Notes: a model not told the origin generated them from the sequence alone. Positions 46,475-56,525 are shown, counted from the stretch's first letter. The stretch: 64,000 nt of DNA from CBDDCA01 sp965218205 (GCA_965218205.1 OZ244590.1:1922001-1986000); one strand, 5' to 3'. Program-made: numbers and translations.

Positions 46475-47290
46475 TTATACTAAAAATAGCTCCTGCCAAG
46501 GAGAGTGTAAAAGAGTGGTACAATAATCGTATGCTTCTTTATACTCTTTTTCGGATTGGATAGTAAATACTTTTCTGCACGCATGAGATTCAATAGTATG
46601 TTTTGCATGCTCCTCTGTATCTTGCAGTGGAACATCAAATGCCATAAAAAGAAACGGATACCCAAAATTATGCATTGCATGTATCTCAGAGGTAATAATC
46701 ATAGTATATTCTTCATCCGAAAGCTGTTGTTTCTGGGCATGTATATGCTTCAAAGGATATGGACATACTACTTTCACCTTAAAGTCGTGTGCAAGACGCT
46801 TTGCATATTCTGTATCTCCCTTGATACCAATAAGCATCATAGTAAAGCGTTGCACAGAAGGAGGCAAATAATTCCAATACAGAAGAGGAGCATTACGAAT
46901 TTTAGAAGCTGATATATGTATATTGTTACGATCAAAGTCAAGAGGGATAAATGTTGCTCCTATATGTCGTGCAAAGTCCCAGCCATAATTTTCAGATGCA
47001 AAAAAATATTGAATATCAGCCATTATATGCGTGGTAATTTCTTCTGCCCAAATCTTAGGAGCATGAGGATTCTGTACATTCGCTTCGGGTATTTCTTTTG
47101 TAATATGGTGTACCTGTGCTTGCGGAAATTGTTCTCTTATCCACTTATATCGAAGGTGTCCTGCAATAGGATCATCATGCCGAGAACAGATGCATATATG
47201 CAAAGAACTACACATAGACAAAGCAAAATCTATAAGGTAACAGTGCCCTTTGTGTAAAGGCATAAAACGACCTAATACTAACCCGTTCAC
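46475..47290 (-). CDS. NadR-like NMN adenylyltransferase with degenerate kinase domain
   Basis: The protein has 271 residues. The N-terminal nucleotidyltransferase domain has GRFMPLHKGH at 7-16 and ISASKIRNAP near 127, the two motifs that bind ATP in NadR-type NMN adenylyltransferases, so NAD synthesis or salvage is expected. In NadR a ribosylnicotinamide kinase follows with a P-loop GxxxxGK(S/T). Here the matching segment is LIGIKGDTEYAKRLAHDF, which lacks the Lys-Ser/Thr of the loop, so kinase activity is doubtful. The last part resembles the kinase fold in outline only. Its start overlaps the stop of the preceding gene by one base. Confidence 0.75.
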   Translation of the reverse strand: MNGLVLGRFMPLHKGHCYLIDFALSMCSSLHICICSRHDDPIAGHLRYKWIREQFPQAQVHHITKEIPEANVQNPHAPKIWAEEITTHIMADIQYFFASENYGWDFARHIGATFIPLDFDRNNIHISASKIRNAPLLYWNYLPPSVQRFTMMLIGIKGDTEYAKRLAHDFKVKVVCPYPLKHIHAQKQQLSDEEYTMIITSEIHAMHNFGYPFLFMAFDVPLQDTEEHAKHTIESHACRKVFTIQSEKEYKEAYDYCTTLLHSPWQELFLV

Positions 47291-48072
47291 TACAAAAAGT
47301 CCTCGTACAGATGCACGCTATTAATATATAACATAACGGTAGCTCTTGCCCTATAATAATCAACATAATCAGTAAAAAAAGGCTGAGAAGCAAGCCGTAC
47401 TCTCCCATATACGATACGAGTTGCTTGTGGTAATGTATCTTTCATTCTGTTACGTATAGCACTTTGAATTGCATCGTATAACGCATCAATACGAGAATCA
47501 GCATATCTATCTTCAATGATGGCAGAGCCTTCTGCACTATTATTGAGAGAAATTCCTTCTCCTCTGCTGTGCAATACTTTCGATCTTTCTTCCCACGATT
47601 GCAATAATCGTACTTGTTGATCTACAAGATTGTATCGATAAAAAATACGCAGTGTACCATCAAGAACATTTCTTTCAAGCTCAATCAGCTGAGTGTTGTA
47701 TAGGGGAATTTTTGCAACAGGCACAATCGTCCATTTCTCTTGCACTTGCCTGCGAGAGTTTGGAGGAGCATATGAAAAATCATAGCCATAAATTGCTCCA
47801 CCGAACATTTCAATGGCTAACTTTCTTGCTTTCAACTCACTTTCATTGAGACGCGATACTGCGGTATCATAGGCAGTACTGTCCTCCTGTAGTGCAGTAC
47901 TCTCTATGCTTTCTGATAACACAGTGTCCAGTGTATCTTCTTTTGCTTGCTGTCCATCTTTCAGTATATATGCCCAGCTTTCCATGACTATTACCTGTGA
48001 TTGATACCACTCTGCTGAGATATATGCGATAAACACTATTGGTAAAAACAAAAAAGCTATACTTCTTATCAT
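47290..48072 (-). CDS. Secreted or membrane-anchored protein of unknown family
   Basis: The protein has 260 residues. An N-terminal hydrophobic segment (IAFLFLPIVFIAYISAEWY) acts as a signal peptide or anchor. A Glu/Asp/Ser/Thr-rich stretch (45-75) precedes a mixed domain with SELKARKLAIEMFGGAIYGY, KWTIVPVAKIPLYNTQL and ARATVMLYINSVHLYEDFL. I do not recognise it. It is tightly packed in the run (12 bases after the rhomboid gene, one-base overlap with the NadR-like gene), which argues that it is a real expressed gene. Confidence 0.7.
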   Translation of the reverse strand: MIRSIAFLFLPIVFIAYISAEWYQSQVIVMESWAYILKDGQQAKEDTLDTVLSESIESTALQEDSTAYDTAVSRLNESELKARKLAIEMFGGAIYGYDFSYAPPNSRRQVQEKWTIVPVAKIPLYNTQLIELERNVLDGTLRIFYRYNLVDQQVRLLQSWEERSKVLHSRGEGISLNNSAEGSAIIEDRYADSRIDALYDAIQSAIRNRMKDTLPQATRIVYGRVRLASQPFFTDYVDYYRARATVMLYINSVHLYEDFL

Positions 48073-48083
48073 AAAAAATATAC

Positions 48084-48731
48084 TTAGCGTGAAAATATTT
48101 TACGATAGGGGTCTATACGATGCCGAACTAACAGATACACCCACGCTACTGCTATCCCAAAAAGATGAGTAAGATATGCTACATTGCTTCTACTTCCTTG
48201 CCCTGTTAATAATAACAACTGCATACCAATGTAAATAACAATAAGTATCTTTGCCCTTACAGGAAAAAGACCAAAAACATAAAGCTGTGCATTTGGGTAC
48301 AATGTAGCAAACACTAGCAGTACCCCATAGATTGCTCCAGATGCCCCTAGTAGAAATACATTCATAGTGCCTGTTGCATAAAATACAAGTAAAGAAAGTA
48401 TTCCTGATAAAATACCCGTGCTTAAATATAACACAAGAAATTCATCCGATCCCCATTGTCGTTCTATTATTGTTCCAAAAAAGTATAACCCTAGCATATT
48501 AAACAAAATATGCCCAAAATCTGCATGGATAAACATATATGTTATGGGAGTCCAGACAAAAAAATTGCGTAAAAACAAAAATGGCTGTATTGCAAGAAAA
48601 TTTATAGATACAGGAAATAGTTGTGTTCCTATAAACACAACTATGTTAATAATAAGTAACACTTGTACCATAGAACGTCTGCGAGATCGATATGGTAAAG
48701 GAGTACGAATATAACGTAACAATAGATTCAT
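48084..48731 (-). CDS. Rhomboid-family intramembrane serine protease
   Basis: The 215-residue protein has six predicted transmembrane helices. The catalytic Ser131 lies in LLGASGAIYG and the catalytic His189 in YLTHLFGIAVAW. The conserved HADFGHILFNML (69-80) supplies the HxxxHxxxN helix of loop-adjacent TM2. It cleaves membrane-spanning substrates in the inner membrane; targets are unknown. It lies between the hisIE-like gene and the unknown secreted-protein gene on the same strand. Confidence 0.9.
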   Translation of the reverse strand: MNLLLRYIRTPLPYRSRRRSMVQVLLIINIVVFIGTQLFPVSINFLAIQPFLFLRNFFVWTPITYMFIHADFGHILFNMLGLYFFGTIIERQWGSDEFLVLYLSTGILSGILSLLVFYATGTMNVFLLGASGAIYGVLLVFATLYPNAQLYVFGLFPVRAKILIVIYIGMQLLLLTGQGSRSNVAYLTHLFGIAVAWVYLLVRHRIDPYRKIFSR

Positions 48732-48840
48732 AAAATTTTCTTTCTTCCTTATGTTTGTCTTATGGTATACATATATTATATATTTTTTCTCTACTTTTCA
48801 TTGTATCTTGATAGCAACTATGGTACTATAACTGTAATGA

Positions 48841-49539
48841 TTAATGAGACTGTAATCTATTATACAGTACTTCTACTATAGCAAGAGGCGTAATATTTTT
48901 TTCAACAGCATATACCCATAGATGATACAATACATCTGCTGCTTCGTTACAAATTTCTTCTTCACTTTTTGCTAATAGTAGCTCTATGGCTTCCTCTCCG
49001 AGTTTCTTTTTAATTTTTTCTTCCCCTTTAGAAAATAAATATGAACTATACGACCCTTCAGGCATACGTGCTTTTCTTTCTAACAGAAGATTATGCAATG
49101 TCTCAAGAACAGAATACATCTGTTGCGAAGCTGCTGTCTTTACAGTAGTTTCTCCTGACGCTCCTGACGATTGTGATTGCACCGTTGTCTGCTGTTGTGC
49201 TGTTTGTTCTTGTAATGGAGGCTTCTGTTGTATAGTACTATGAGGAGATGCTTTTCGCTGCTTGATGTTCACATACATTTCTTTGCTAAAAGAGGTATAT
49301 GCTTCTATCCATGGATAATTACTCTGTGTTTCATCTGTTATAGCAGTGATTTCTACTTCGGGTATATTAGCTACTACTTTCTGCGTTGTAGGATGTACTA
49401 TCCAAAGCTGTTTTGTTTCTGTTGTCTTCTCAAACGCTTTTTTATTCATCATACATACATCTAAAATATCGGTAGTATTTCTCAGAATAAGAGGAACAAG
49501 TGTATTGGGTGTTGCTTTTGTAGCAAATGACGATAACAT
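48841..49539 (-). CDS. HisIE-like protein: degenerate PRA-CH domain plus HisE phosphoribosyl-ATP pyrophosphatase
   Basis: The protein has 232 residues. The C-terminal 100 residues match HisE: LHNLLLERKARMPEGSYSSY near 150, KGEEKIKKKLGEEAIELLLA near 171, and EICNEAADVLYHLWVYAVEK near 195, giving the E-x(2-3)-E metal site typical of MazG-fold pyrophosphatases. Residues 14-60 resemble the start of HisI (LVPLILRNTTDILDVCMMNK, KAFEKTTET) but the zinc Cys and the DxDxD metal site are missing, replaced by a Gln/Thr-rich linker. Cyclohydrolase activity is therefore unlikely. It starts 4 bases after hisA. Confidence 0.78.
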   Translation of the reverse strand: MLSSFATKATPNTLVPLILRNTTDILDVCMMNKKAFEKTTETKQLWIVHPTTQKVVANIPEVEITAITDETQSNYPWIEAYTSFSKEMYVNIKQRKASPHSTIQQKPPLQEQTAQQQTTVQSQSSGASGETTVKTAASQQMYSVLETLHNLLLERKARMPEGSYSSYLFSKGEEKIKKKLGEEAIELLLAKSEEEICNEAADVLYHLWVYAVEKNITPLAIVEVLYNRLQSH

Positions 49540-49543
49540 TTTT

Positions 49544-50290
49544 CTATAGAGAACTAGGCGATGGATACTTTTGTAACAGTTCTTTTATATTGACCTTATT
49601 CTCATATATTGCTTTGCCAATAATAACTCCTGCTATATTTTTATGTCCTTGTTCAACGACTGTTTCTATATGTTGAGGTGAACCAATACCTCCCCCTATA
49701 ATCACAGGAATGCTCGTTTGTTCTGCCACAGTGTTTGAAAATGCAATGTCAATGCCTTCTAATGTTCCATCATTGTTAACATCCGTAAAGTTTACTGCCT
49801 TAAAAGCATAATTATCAATAACTTTGAGTAATTCCTGATAATCAACATGACTGTCTTCTTTCCATCCAGAAATTTGGATTTTCTTGTCTCGCATGTCTAG
49901 TGAAGCAATGAAATCAACATTGTATTTTATTATCCAAGATACTACCCGAAAGAAATCATTCAGTAATACCGAACCAAGCACGAGTCGTTTTACTCCAATA
50001 CTTATAAGCTGTTTTACATCGGTCTTGGTACGAATTCCCCCTCCCACTTCAATAGTACACTGTGGTACTGCTTTACAAATTTCTTCTATAGTATCTCGAT
50101 TGTTTCCTTGCTGTATGCTTGCATCTAAGTCAACTACATGGATTATCTTAGCACCGTAGTCAACATACTCTTTCGCAACATCAACAGGATCACCACTATA
50201 CTCAGTCTTTGCATCAAAGTTTCCTTTTGTAAGACGAACACATTTACCATTACTAATATCAATAGCTGGTATAAGCATTATATTATTCAT
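49544..50290 (-). CDS. hisA: HisA-type phosphoribosyl-formimino-AICAR-phosphate isomerase
   Basis: The 248-residue TIM-barrel protein starts MNNIMLIPAIDISNGKCVRL, including the catalytic Asp equivalent to Asp8. GGGIRTKTDVKQLISIGVKR and VIIGGGIGSP are the phosphate-binding loops, and NFTDVNNDGTLEGID carries the second conserved Asp/Thr region. HisA performs an Amadori isomerisation in histidine synthesis. AAAGGGG precedes the ATG. It is followed by the HisIE-like gene; no other histidine gene is in the window, so its pathway is unclear. Confidence 0.88.
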   Translation of the reverse strand: MNNIMLIPAIDISNGKCVRLTKGNFDAKTEYSGDPVDVAKEYVDYGAKIIHVVDLDASIQQGNNRDTIEEICKAVPQCTIEVGGGIRTKTDVKQLISIGVKRLVLGSVLLNDFFRVVSWIIKYNVDFIASLDMRDKKIQISGWKEDSHVDYQELLKVIDNYAFKAVNFTDVNNDGTLEGIDIAFSNTVAEQTSIPVIIGGGIGSPQHIETVVEQGHKNIAGVIIGKAIYENKVNIKELLQKYPSPSSL

Positions 50291-50318
50291 ATTTTATTCC
50301 CCTTTATATTAAAATATA

Positions 50319-51569
50319 TTAAAAAATTGCAGTAGCAAGATAATCATCCACCGTTTCAGCACGACGGATAAGTTCAGTAGATCCATCACTATGCACTAGT
50401 ATTTCTGCACTTCTCAGTTTGCCATTGTAATTAAATCCCATTGCATGTCCATGTGCTCCTGCATCGTGAATAATAACAATATCATCTCTCTCTATCGTTG
50501 GGAGAGTTCTGTTAATGGCAAACTTATCGTTATTTTCACACAATCCACCCGTGACATCATATACATGATCGTGCGGAAGCTGTTCTTTCTCTAGTACTGT
50601 TATATGATGATATGCTCCGTACATGCCAGGACGCATCAGATTGGACATACATGCATCAAGCCCTACATATTGCTTGTATATGTTCTTTTTATGGAGTACT
50701 TTGCTAATAAGGTATCCGTAGGGGCCTGTTATCACTCTTCCATTTTCCATAAAAATATGAATGTCATCGCATCCTGATGCTTTCAAAATGCTATGATATG
50801 CGTTCTTAATGCCTTCAGAAATGTGTGTATAGTCCACTCGTCTTTCTTCTGGTGTATAGGGAATTCCTATTCCGCCCCCTAGGTTCACAAATTCTATGCA
50901 TACTCCCGTTTTTTCTCGTATTTCAACAATAAGGGTAAACAACATGGCAGCAGTTTCCACAAAATAATCGGGGTTTAGCTCATTTGAAGCTACCATAGTG
51001 TGTAATCCAAAATGGCGTATTCCTTGTTCTTTCGATCTTGTATATGCTTCAAATATCTGCTCTCTTGTAAGGCCATATTTTGCTTCTTCAGGGTTGCCAA
51101 TAATAACATTTCCTTGTTTTAGTGGACCAGGGTTATAGCGAAAACAGAGGGTGTCAGGCAAGGCATGCGAAAAATGTGCTAAAAGAAAATCAAGCAAACT
51201 TATATCGTCAAGATTAATAATAGCACCAAGTTCTAGGGCTTTCTGCAGATCCTTAAACGGAGTGTTATTTGATGTAAACATGATCTGCTTTCCTTGTATC
51301 CCAAGTTTTTCCATCAACACTAATTCACTATACGAGCTACAATCCATATTCATACCGTTTTTGTACAGCATGCTCAGTATTTTAGGGGTGGGAGTTGCTT
51401 TTACTGCAAAAAAATTCTTAAATGCAGCATGCCATGAAAATGCAGCATATAGCTCACGAATATTGTCACATATTCCTTTTTCATCATACAGATACAATGG
51501 AGTCTCATAGGTATTGACTAATTCTTTTATAACATCATGTGAAAAAGGGATGGGCTTAGTACCTTGCAT
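50319..51569 (-). CDS. lysA: Diaminopimelate decarboxylase LysA
   Basis: The protein has 416 residues, a fold-type III PLP enzyme that decarboxylates meso-diaminopimelate to lysine. The PLP lysine lies in NFFAVKATPTPKIL near 48-61. GLHTMVASNEL near 200, VNLGGGIGIPY near 235, FMENGRVITGPYG near 285 and GGLCENND near 345 (Cys of the active site) are family motifs. It has no Shine-Dalgarno that I can see. It is the first gene of the minus-strand run and ends 28 bases before hisA. Confidence 0.9.
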   Translation of the reverse strand: MQGTKPIPFSHDVIKELVNTYETPLYLYDEKGICDNIRELYAAFSWHAAFKNFFAVKATPTPKILSMLYKNGMNMDCSSYSELVLMEKLGIQGKQIMFTSNNTPFKDLQKALELGAIINLDDISLLDFLLAHFSHALPDTLCFRYNPGPLKQGNVIIGNPEEAKYGLTREQIFEAYTRSKEQGIRHFGLHTMVASNELNPDYFVETAAMLFTLIVEIREKTGVCIEFVNLGGGIGIPYTPEERRVDYTHISEGIKNAYHSILKASGCDDIHIFMENGRVITGPYGYLISKVLHKKNIYKQYVGLDACMSNLMRPGMYGAYHHITVLEKEQLPHDHVYDVTGGLCENNDKFAINRTLPTIERDDIVIIHDAGAHGHAMGFNYNGKLRSAEILVHSDGSTELIRRAETVDDYLATAIF

Positions 51570-51650
51570 ATTACTATTGTATTAAAGATATAATTTTATT
51601 TCAATTATGTAGAGGATGGGAATTATATACTATTATACCAAGAAATTATG

Positions 51651-52142
51651 TTATGCCTTAAATCCTAATCTCAGACTCATTGATGTATATGATACATCAA
51701 ATTTTTTTGCTAATGTTTCTATACTTTCTGTATCATAGTTAGACTCTTCAGCAAGGGGCATAAGTATATCATATGGCATAAGTATATCAGCTGCCAAGCG
51801 ATCAGCTTCTAATTCTAAATAATTATATAGATTACTTTTATAGAGACCAGTATCTACTATTCCATTGTTTTCTCTAATTCTGTCTTTATGCAATATATAG
51901 TGAGCTATTTCATGTGCTATTGTAAAACGTTGTCTTGTGTTTGGATGATTAGTATTTACCACTATTCTATATTCTTTGTGTTCTTCATTGTAATATATCT
52001 TTCCTGATATATTGTTTTCAAAATCTTTTGTACCAAATACTTCAATTTTTAAGTCTTTAGTTATTCTTTCAAGATCTACAGGAATATTATGTTTGCTTTT
52101 GTGTATACTACCCAAATAATTTAAAAAATTATCATATGTCAT
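51651..52142 (-). CDS. ImmA/IrrE-family metallopeptidase
   Basis: The protein has 163 residues. The zinc site is HEIAH at 77-81 in RFTIAHEIAHYILHKD, followed by ELEADRLAADILMP near 112-125 with the third ligand Glu. The family includes ImmA, which cleaves repressors to activate mobile elements, and IrrE/PprI. Usually an XRE regulator is encoded beside it; here the upstream gene (15 bases away) encodes a membrane coiled-coil protein instead. A role controlling that partner or an accessory island is inferred. It is AT-rich. Confidence 0.85.
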   Translation of the reverse strand: MTYDNFLNYLGSIHKSKHNIPVDLERITKDLKIEVFGTKDFENNISGKIYYNEEHKEYRIVVNTNHPNTRQRFTIAHEIAHYILHKDRIRENNGIVDTGLYKSNLYNYLELEADRLAADILMPYDILMPLAEESNYDTESIETLAKKFDVSYTSMSLRLGFKA

Positions 52143-52157
52143 ATTTCATTATTCCTC

Positions 52158-52604
52158 CTATTTTTTAAAATATTTTTCTTCATCAGTTTTATCTTGTGAA
52201 GAAACATTAATTTTATCTAAAACATCTTTTACTATTTTTTCTATCTCAGGTGCTACATTATTGTTTATCTTATCTTCCACAGTTTCTTGCACTGTTTTCT
52301 CTACAACTTCTTGCACTGTTTTTTCTGCAGTTTCTTGAGCCGTTTTTTTTGCTGTTTTTTGTAATCCTTTCCAACCAATAAACGCAACTATACCTCCCCC
52401 TAATGCAAGAGCTGTTAAAATTATTCCAAGTAATGTTATTTGTAAACTTATTGCATCGGCACTATTAAAATCTGATTTTAGCTCTTTGTAAGTGAAATTA
52501 AATTTCATATAAGCAAGACCAATAACAGATATAAACAGGAGGAAAATTATTATAGAGGTAATAAATAACAACCATGAGAATTTTGATTCACCCTTATCTG
52601 CCAT
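52158..52604 (-). CDS. Two-TM protein with C-terminal coiled-coil, unknown
   Basis: The protein has 148 residues. Two hydrophobic helices lie near 10-32 (WLLFITSIIIFLLFISVIGL) and 52-76 (ITLLGIILTALALGGGIVAF). A Lys/Glu/Thr/Val-rich helix with eight-residue quasi-repeats (EKTVQEVV, EKTVQETV) follows. The C-terminal part is thus a predicted cytoplasmic coiled coil. It shares an operon with the ImmA/IrrE gene, under the promoter at 52634-52663. TAGGAGA precedes the ATG. It could be the regulated target or a membrane partner. Confidence 0.65.
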   Translation of the reverse strand: MADKGESKFSWLLFITSIIIFLLFISVIGLAYMKFNFTYKELKSDFNSADAISLQITLLGIILTALALGGGIVAFIGWKGLQKTAKKTAQETAEKTVQEVVEKTVQETVEDKINNNVAPEIEKIVKDVLDKINVSSQDKTDEEKYFKK

Positions 52605-52633
52605 ATACTTCTCCTAAATAATTAGACTTATAT

Positions 52634-52663
52634 ATTATAACATGTTTTTTTATTCATTATCAA
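52634..52663 (-). promoter_or_regulatory. Sigma-70-like promoter for the two-gene ImmA/IrrE operon
   Basis: On the minus strand TTGATA (52663-52658) is separated by 18 bases from TATAAT (52639-52634), with a TG one base before the -10. The -10 lies about 30 bases before the start codon of the TM coiled-coil gene. The match to consensus is good, but the region is AT-rich. Confidence 0.55.
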
Positions 52664-52731
52664 ATGACTACATGCAGGTTAATATTTGCTATAAGTTAGA
52701 TGATAGAGATTATGATTTAATTGGATTTTTA

Positions 52732-53142
52732 TTAAGTTATAGGAGTTAATTCATTGAGAGATGTAAGTTCATCTTGTATAGATTTTATTAAGTGTTGAAC
52801 AGTTTCATTTTTGTCATCTTTATTATTTAAATAATCTGGCATAGGTGGTTTAGCTATGTAATTACGTATGTTGTTTTGTCTAGTTATATATTGGTTATAT
52901 TTTTTTGGTTTGACTTTAATTAAAAAATTTATATGTTTTCTTAATGTATTTAATTTTTGTGATATTACGGCTTCTACTGGTTTTTCTTTATTTTCTATGA
53001 GTTGAGTTATTAAATTTATGATATTATCTATTTCCTCTATTATTTTGTTTATTGCATCTTTTTTTCTGCCATTTCGATTAATAATTATAGATATAATAGT
53101 GGATAATATTAGAGTAATAATAGAGGAAATGAATGTTTCCAT
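52732..53142 (-). CDS. Small N-terminally membrane-anchored protein in the GHKL/STAS cassette
   Basis: The protein has 136 residues. A single N-terminal hydrophobic helix (ISSIITLILSTIISIIINRN) is followed by a helical cytoplasmic region containing DAINKIIEEIDNIINLITQL and ending in a charged tail. I know no family. It starts 2 bases after the STAS-like gene stop, which itself overlaps the GHKL gene, so the three are one transcriptional unit. It may be the membrane effector or sensor of the cassette. Confidence 0.65.
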   Translation of the reverse strand: METFISSIITLILSTIISIIINRNGRKKDAINKIIEEIDNIINLITQLIENKEKPVEAVISQKLNTLRKHINFLIKVKPKKYNQYITRQNNIRNYIAKPPMPDYLNNKDDKNETVQHLIKSIQDELTSLNELTPIT

Positions 53143-53144
53143 AT

Positions 53145-53480
53145 CTAATTTTTTAATCCGCTTAATGACTTATCAATATATCGTTTTATCTCTTGTTTTA
53201 TATTTTCATCTTCATAAATAATTTCTAAGTTTTTTATTTGATCACCATATCCTGCTCTAACAGCACCACCAAATGTTTCTTCTAGAAAAGAAGGCCCATA
53301 TCCAATAGCTCCATTCAAATCAATCTCTAGAGGAGAGTTGCTATCTTTATTTTCTTTTAACCAGGGAATAAAATAATCTTGTAAAAATTCCTCTCCAGAA
53401 TAATTACTTTCAGATCGTAATCTTAAACCTGGCTCTGTGCTAAATTTTTTTGCAATACTCAGTGTTTTTTTATTGTTCAT
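53145..53480 (-). CDS. STAS-like DUF4325 protein
   Basis: The protein has 111 residues. The family hallmark is LEIDLNGAIGYGPSFLEETF near 51-70 followed by GGAVRAG, the strand-helix core of DUF4325/STAS-like proteins. STAS domains act as phospho-switchable partners of GHKL kinases (SpoIIAA-SpoIIAB type). Its start overlaps the end of the GHKL gene by 11 bases, which makes coupling and physical interaction likely. No conserved phospho-Ser can be assigned confidently; Ser64 in GPSFLEE is a candidate. Confidence 0.8.
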   Translation of the reverse strand: MNNKKTLSIAKKFSTEPGLRLRSESNYSGEEFLQDYFIPWLKENKDSNSPLEIDLNGAIGYGPSFLEETFGGAVRAGYGDQIKNLEIIYEDENIKQEIKRYIDKSLSGLKN

Positions 53481-54594
53481 TGTTATTATCCCTTTTTATT
53501 GGTATTGATATACTCACTAGTGTTCCTGGCAATTCATGCCTCTGTTCTTTATTATCGCCATTATTTCTGACTTCATAAAACCCTTTTCTACTATATATTA
53601 GCATACTATCTATTTTTTCATTTTTATGGATATTTTTCATTAAAAAATTTAATCCTTTGCCTCTATGACTTTGCTTAGTGCCTGATTTTTGATTTTCAAT
53701 AATATCTCTAATAATGTGGCCATAATTATATGGCACTACTTTATTTTTAATAGCTTCTAATTTTTCTTTTATGTTCTTTTTCTCATATGGATCTATTGAT
53801 GGATTCTTTTTAAAGCTGTTAAAAAAACCCATTCCATGATCATAGATACATATAGTAAGATGATCTTCTGAGTGTTGCTCATCACTATAAATACCAATAA
53901 AGCAATAAAAGTTTCTAAGAGTATCCTCGTCTGTATATGGATGTTGTAAACTATTTCCTAATGTTTCTAAGCAAGCTTGATATAAGTACCGTTTTGTTTT
54001 TTTATCCAATGGAACTGTTATATTCTTAATTGCTTTATGAATTTCAGAAGTATCTATAGGAGGCTTTTCTTTAGTATCCGTTGAAGAAGATTTTTTTGGC
54101 TTAGTAAACTTTAATAGATACCAACATCTAATATTTTTATCCATATCTTCTTTTTGTATAGTGCGTTTTTTTATCTCTAAATATTGTAGTATTTGCTCAA
54201 TTTTTGCAAGCTTTTTTAAGCTTTTTTGTTCTTTTGATATAATACATTCATATTTAATTTTATGATGTTTTAAATATTGAAAAAAGCCATATAAATAGAT
54301 ACCTCCTGCTACTGATACAGTGGTAGCATCACTAAAATACACCTTGATTATCTTATTTTTATTGTTTCCTTTATGGAACGATTGATGAAAAACTTTTATT
54401 ACCTCTTTTGAATTTTTTTTATCATATAATCTAATACTTTTAGGAGCTATAAGTTTATATCCATCTCTTTCTCGTATTATTCCTGAATAATTTCCTTTTT
54501 TCTTCCTTTTTTGTAATTTTTTTCTATTAGTATTATGTTCTCCTCTTTTTTCAGATAGTAATTTCCAATAGATATTGAATGGTTTTTTTGGCAT
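53470..54594 (-). CDS. GHKL-family ATPase with N-terminal STAS-like region
   Basis: The protein has 374 residues. Residues about 80-150 contain IKVYFSDATTVSVAGGIYLY followed by GFFQYLKHH, a STAS-like segment. The C-terminal half has the GHKL N-box CLETLGNSLQHPY near 210-222, G1 box ICIYDHGMGFFNS near 250 and G2-like HRGKGLNFLMKN near 310. This is the anti-sigma/partner-switch type of ATPase and not a sensor kinase, since no H-box is present. It is first in the cassette GHKL - STAS-like - TM. No Shine-Dalgarno is found near the ATG; a 13-bp inverted repeat begins 9 bases before it. It is divergent from the mod gene. Confidence 0.8.
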   Translation of the reverse strand: MPKKPFNIYWKLLSEKRGEHNTNRKKLQKRKKKGNYSGIIRERDGYKLIAPKSIRLYDKKNSKEVIKVFHQSFHKGNNKNKIIKVYFSDATTVSVAGGIYLYGFFQYLKHHKIKYECIISKEQKSLKKLAKIEQILQYLEIKKRTIQKEDMDKNIRCWYLLKFTKPKKSSSTDTKEKPPIDTSEIHKAIKNITVPLDKKTKRYLYQACLETLGNSLQHPYTDEDTLRNFYCFIGIYSDEQHSEDHLTICIYDHGMGFFNSFKKNPSIDPYEKKNIKEKLEAIKNKVVPYNYGHIIRDIIENQKSGTKQSHRGKGLNFLMKNIHKNEKIDSMLIYSRKGFYEVRNNGDNKEQRHELPGTLVSISIPIKRDNNNEQ

Positions 54595-54602
54595 AATTAT
54601 AT

Positions 54603-54637
54603 TTGTATCTGATATGGATAATCAATATCAGATACAA
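54603..54637 (-). promoter_or_regulatory. Perfect 13-bp inverted repeat in the GHKL leader
   Basis: ttgtatctgatat (54603-54615) and atatcagatacaa (54625-54637) are perfect inverted copies around a 9-base loop. It lies directly before the GHKL start codon, where no Shine-Dalgarno is visible, so it could hide or replace the ribosome entry region, or bind a repressor. Confidence 0.55.
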
Positions 54638-54712
54638 TCAACCTTCTTTATCCAATTATACAATACCTTATACATATTTGTTATCTATCTATAATTAAAT
54701 CCATAAATTTAA
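54638..54712 (-). mobile_element. IS1595-like transposase 3' fragment (copy C)
   Basis: The reverse strand reads, in one frame with one stop, GFNYR*ITNMYKVLYNWIKK, matching RFNYRLIANMYKVLYNWIKE of copies A and B at both protein and DNA level (gtataattggataaa is identical). Only about 75 bases remain. It lies in the promoter/leader of the GHKL gene, so it may contribute promoter sequence (TATAAT at its core). Confidence 0.6.
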
Positions 54713-54779
54713 GTTTCATACATACGAAAAAGAGAAAAAAGAATAAGAGTATAATGAACATAAGAAGGAAAAGAATACT

Positions 54780-56521
<1,742 letters not shown>

Positions 56522-56525
56522 GGGT

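Noticed and set aside
47208..47408. 66-codon minus-strand ORF spanning the NadR-like and upstream gene junction
   Set aside because: It overlaps two well-supported genes in another frame and has no family features.
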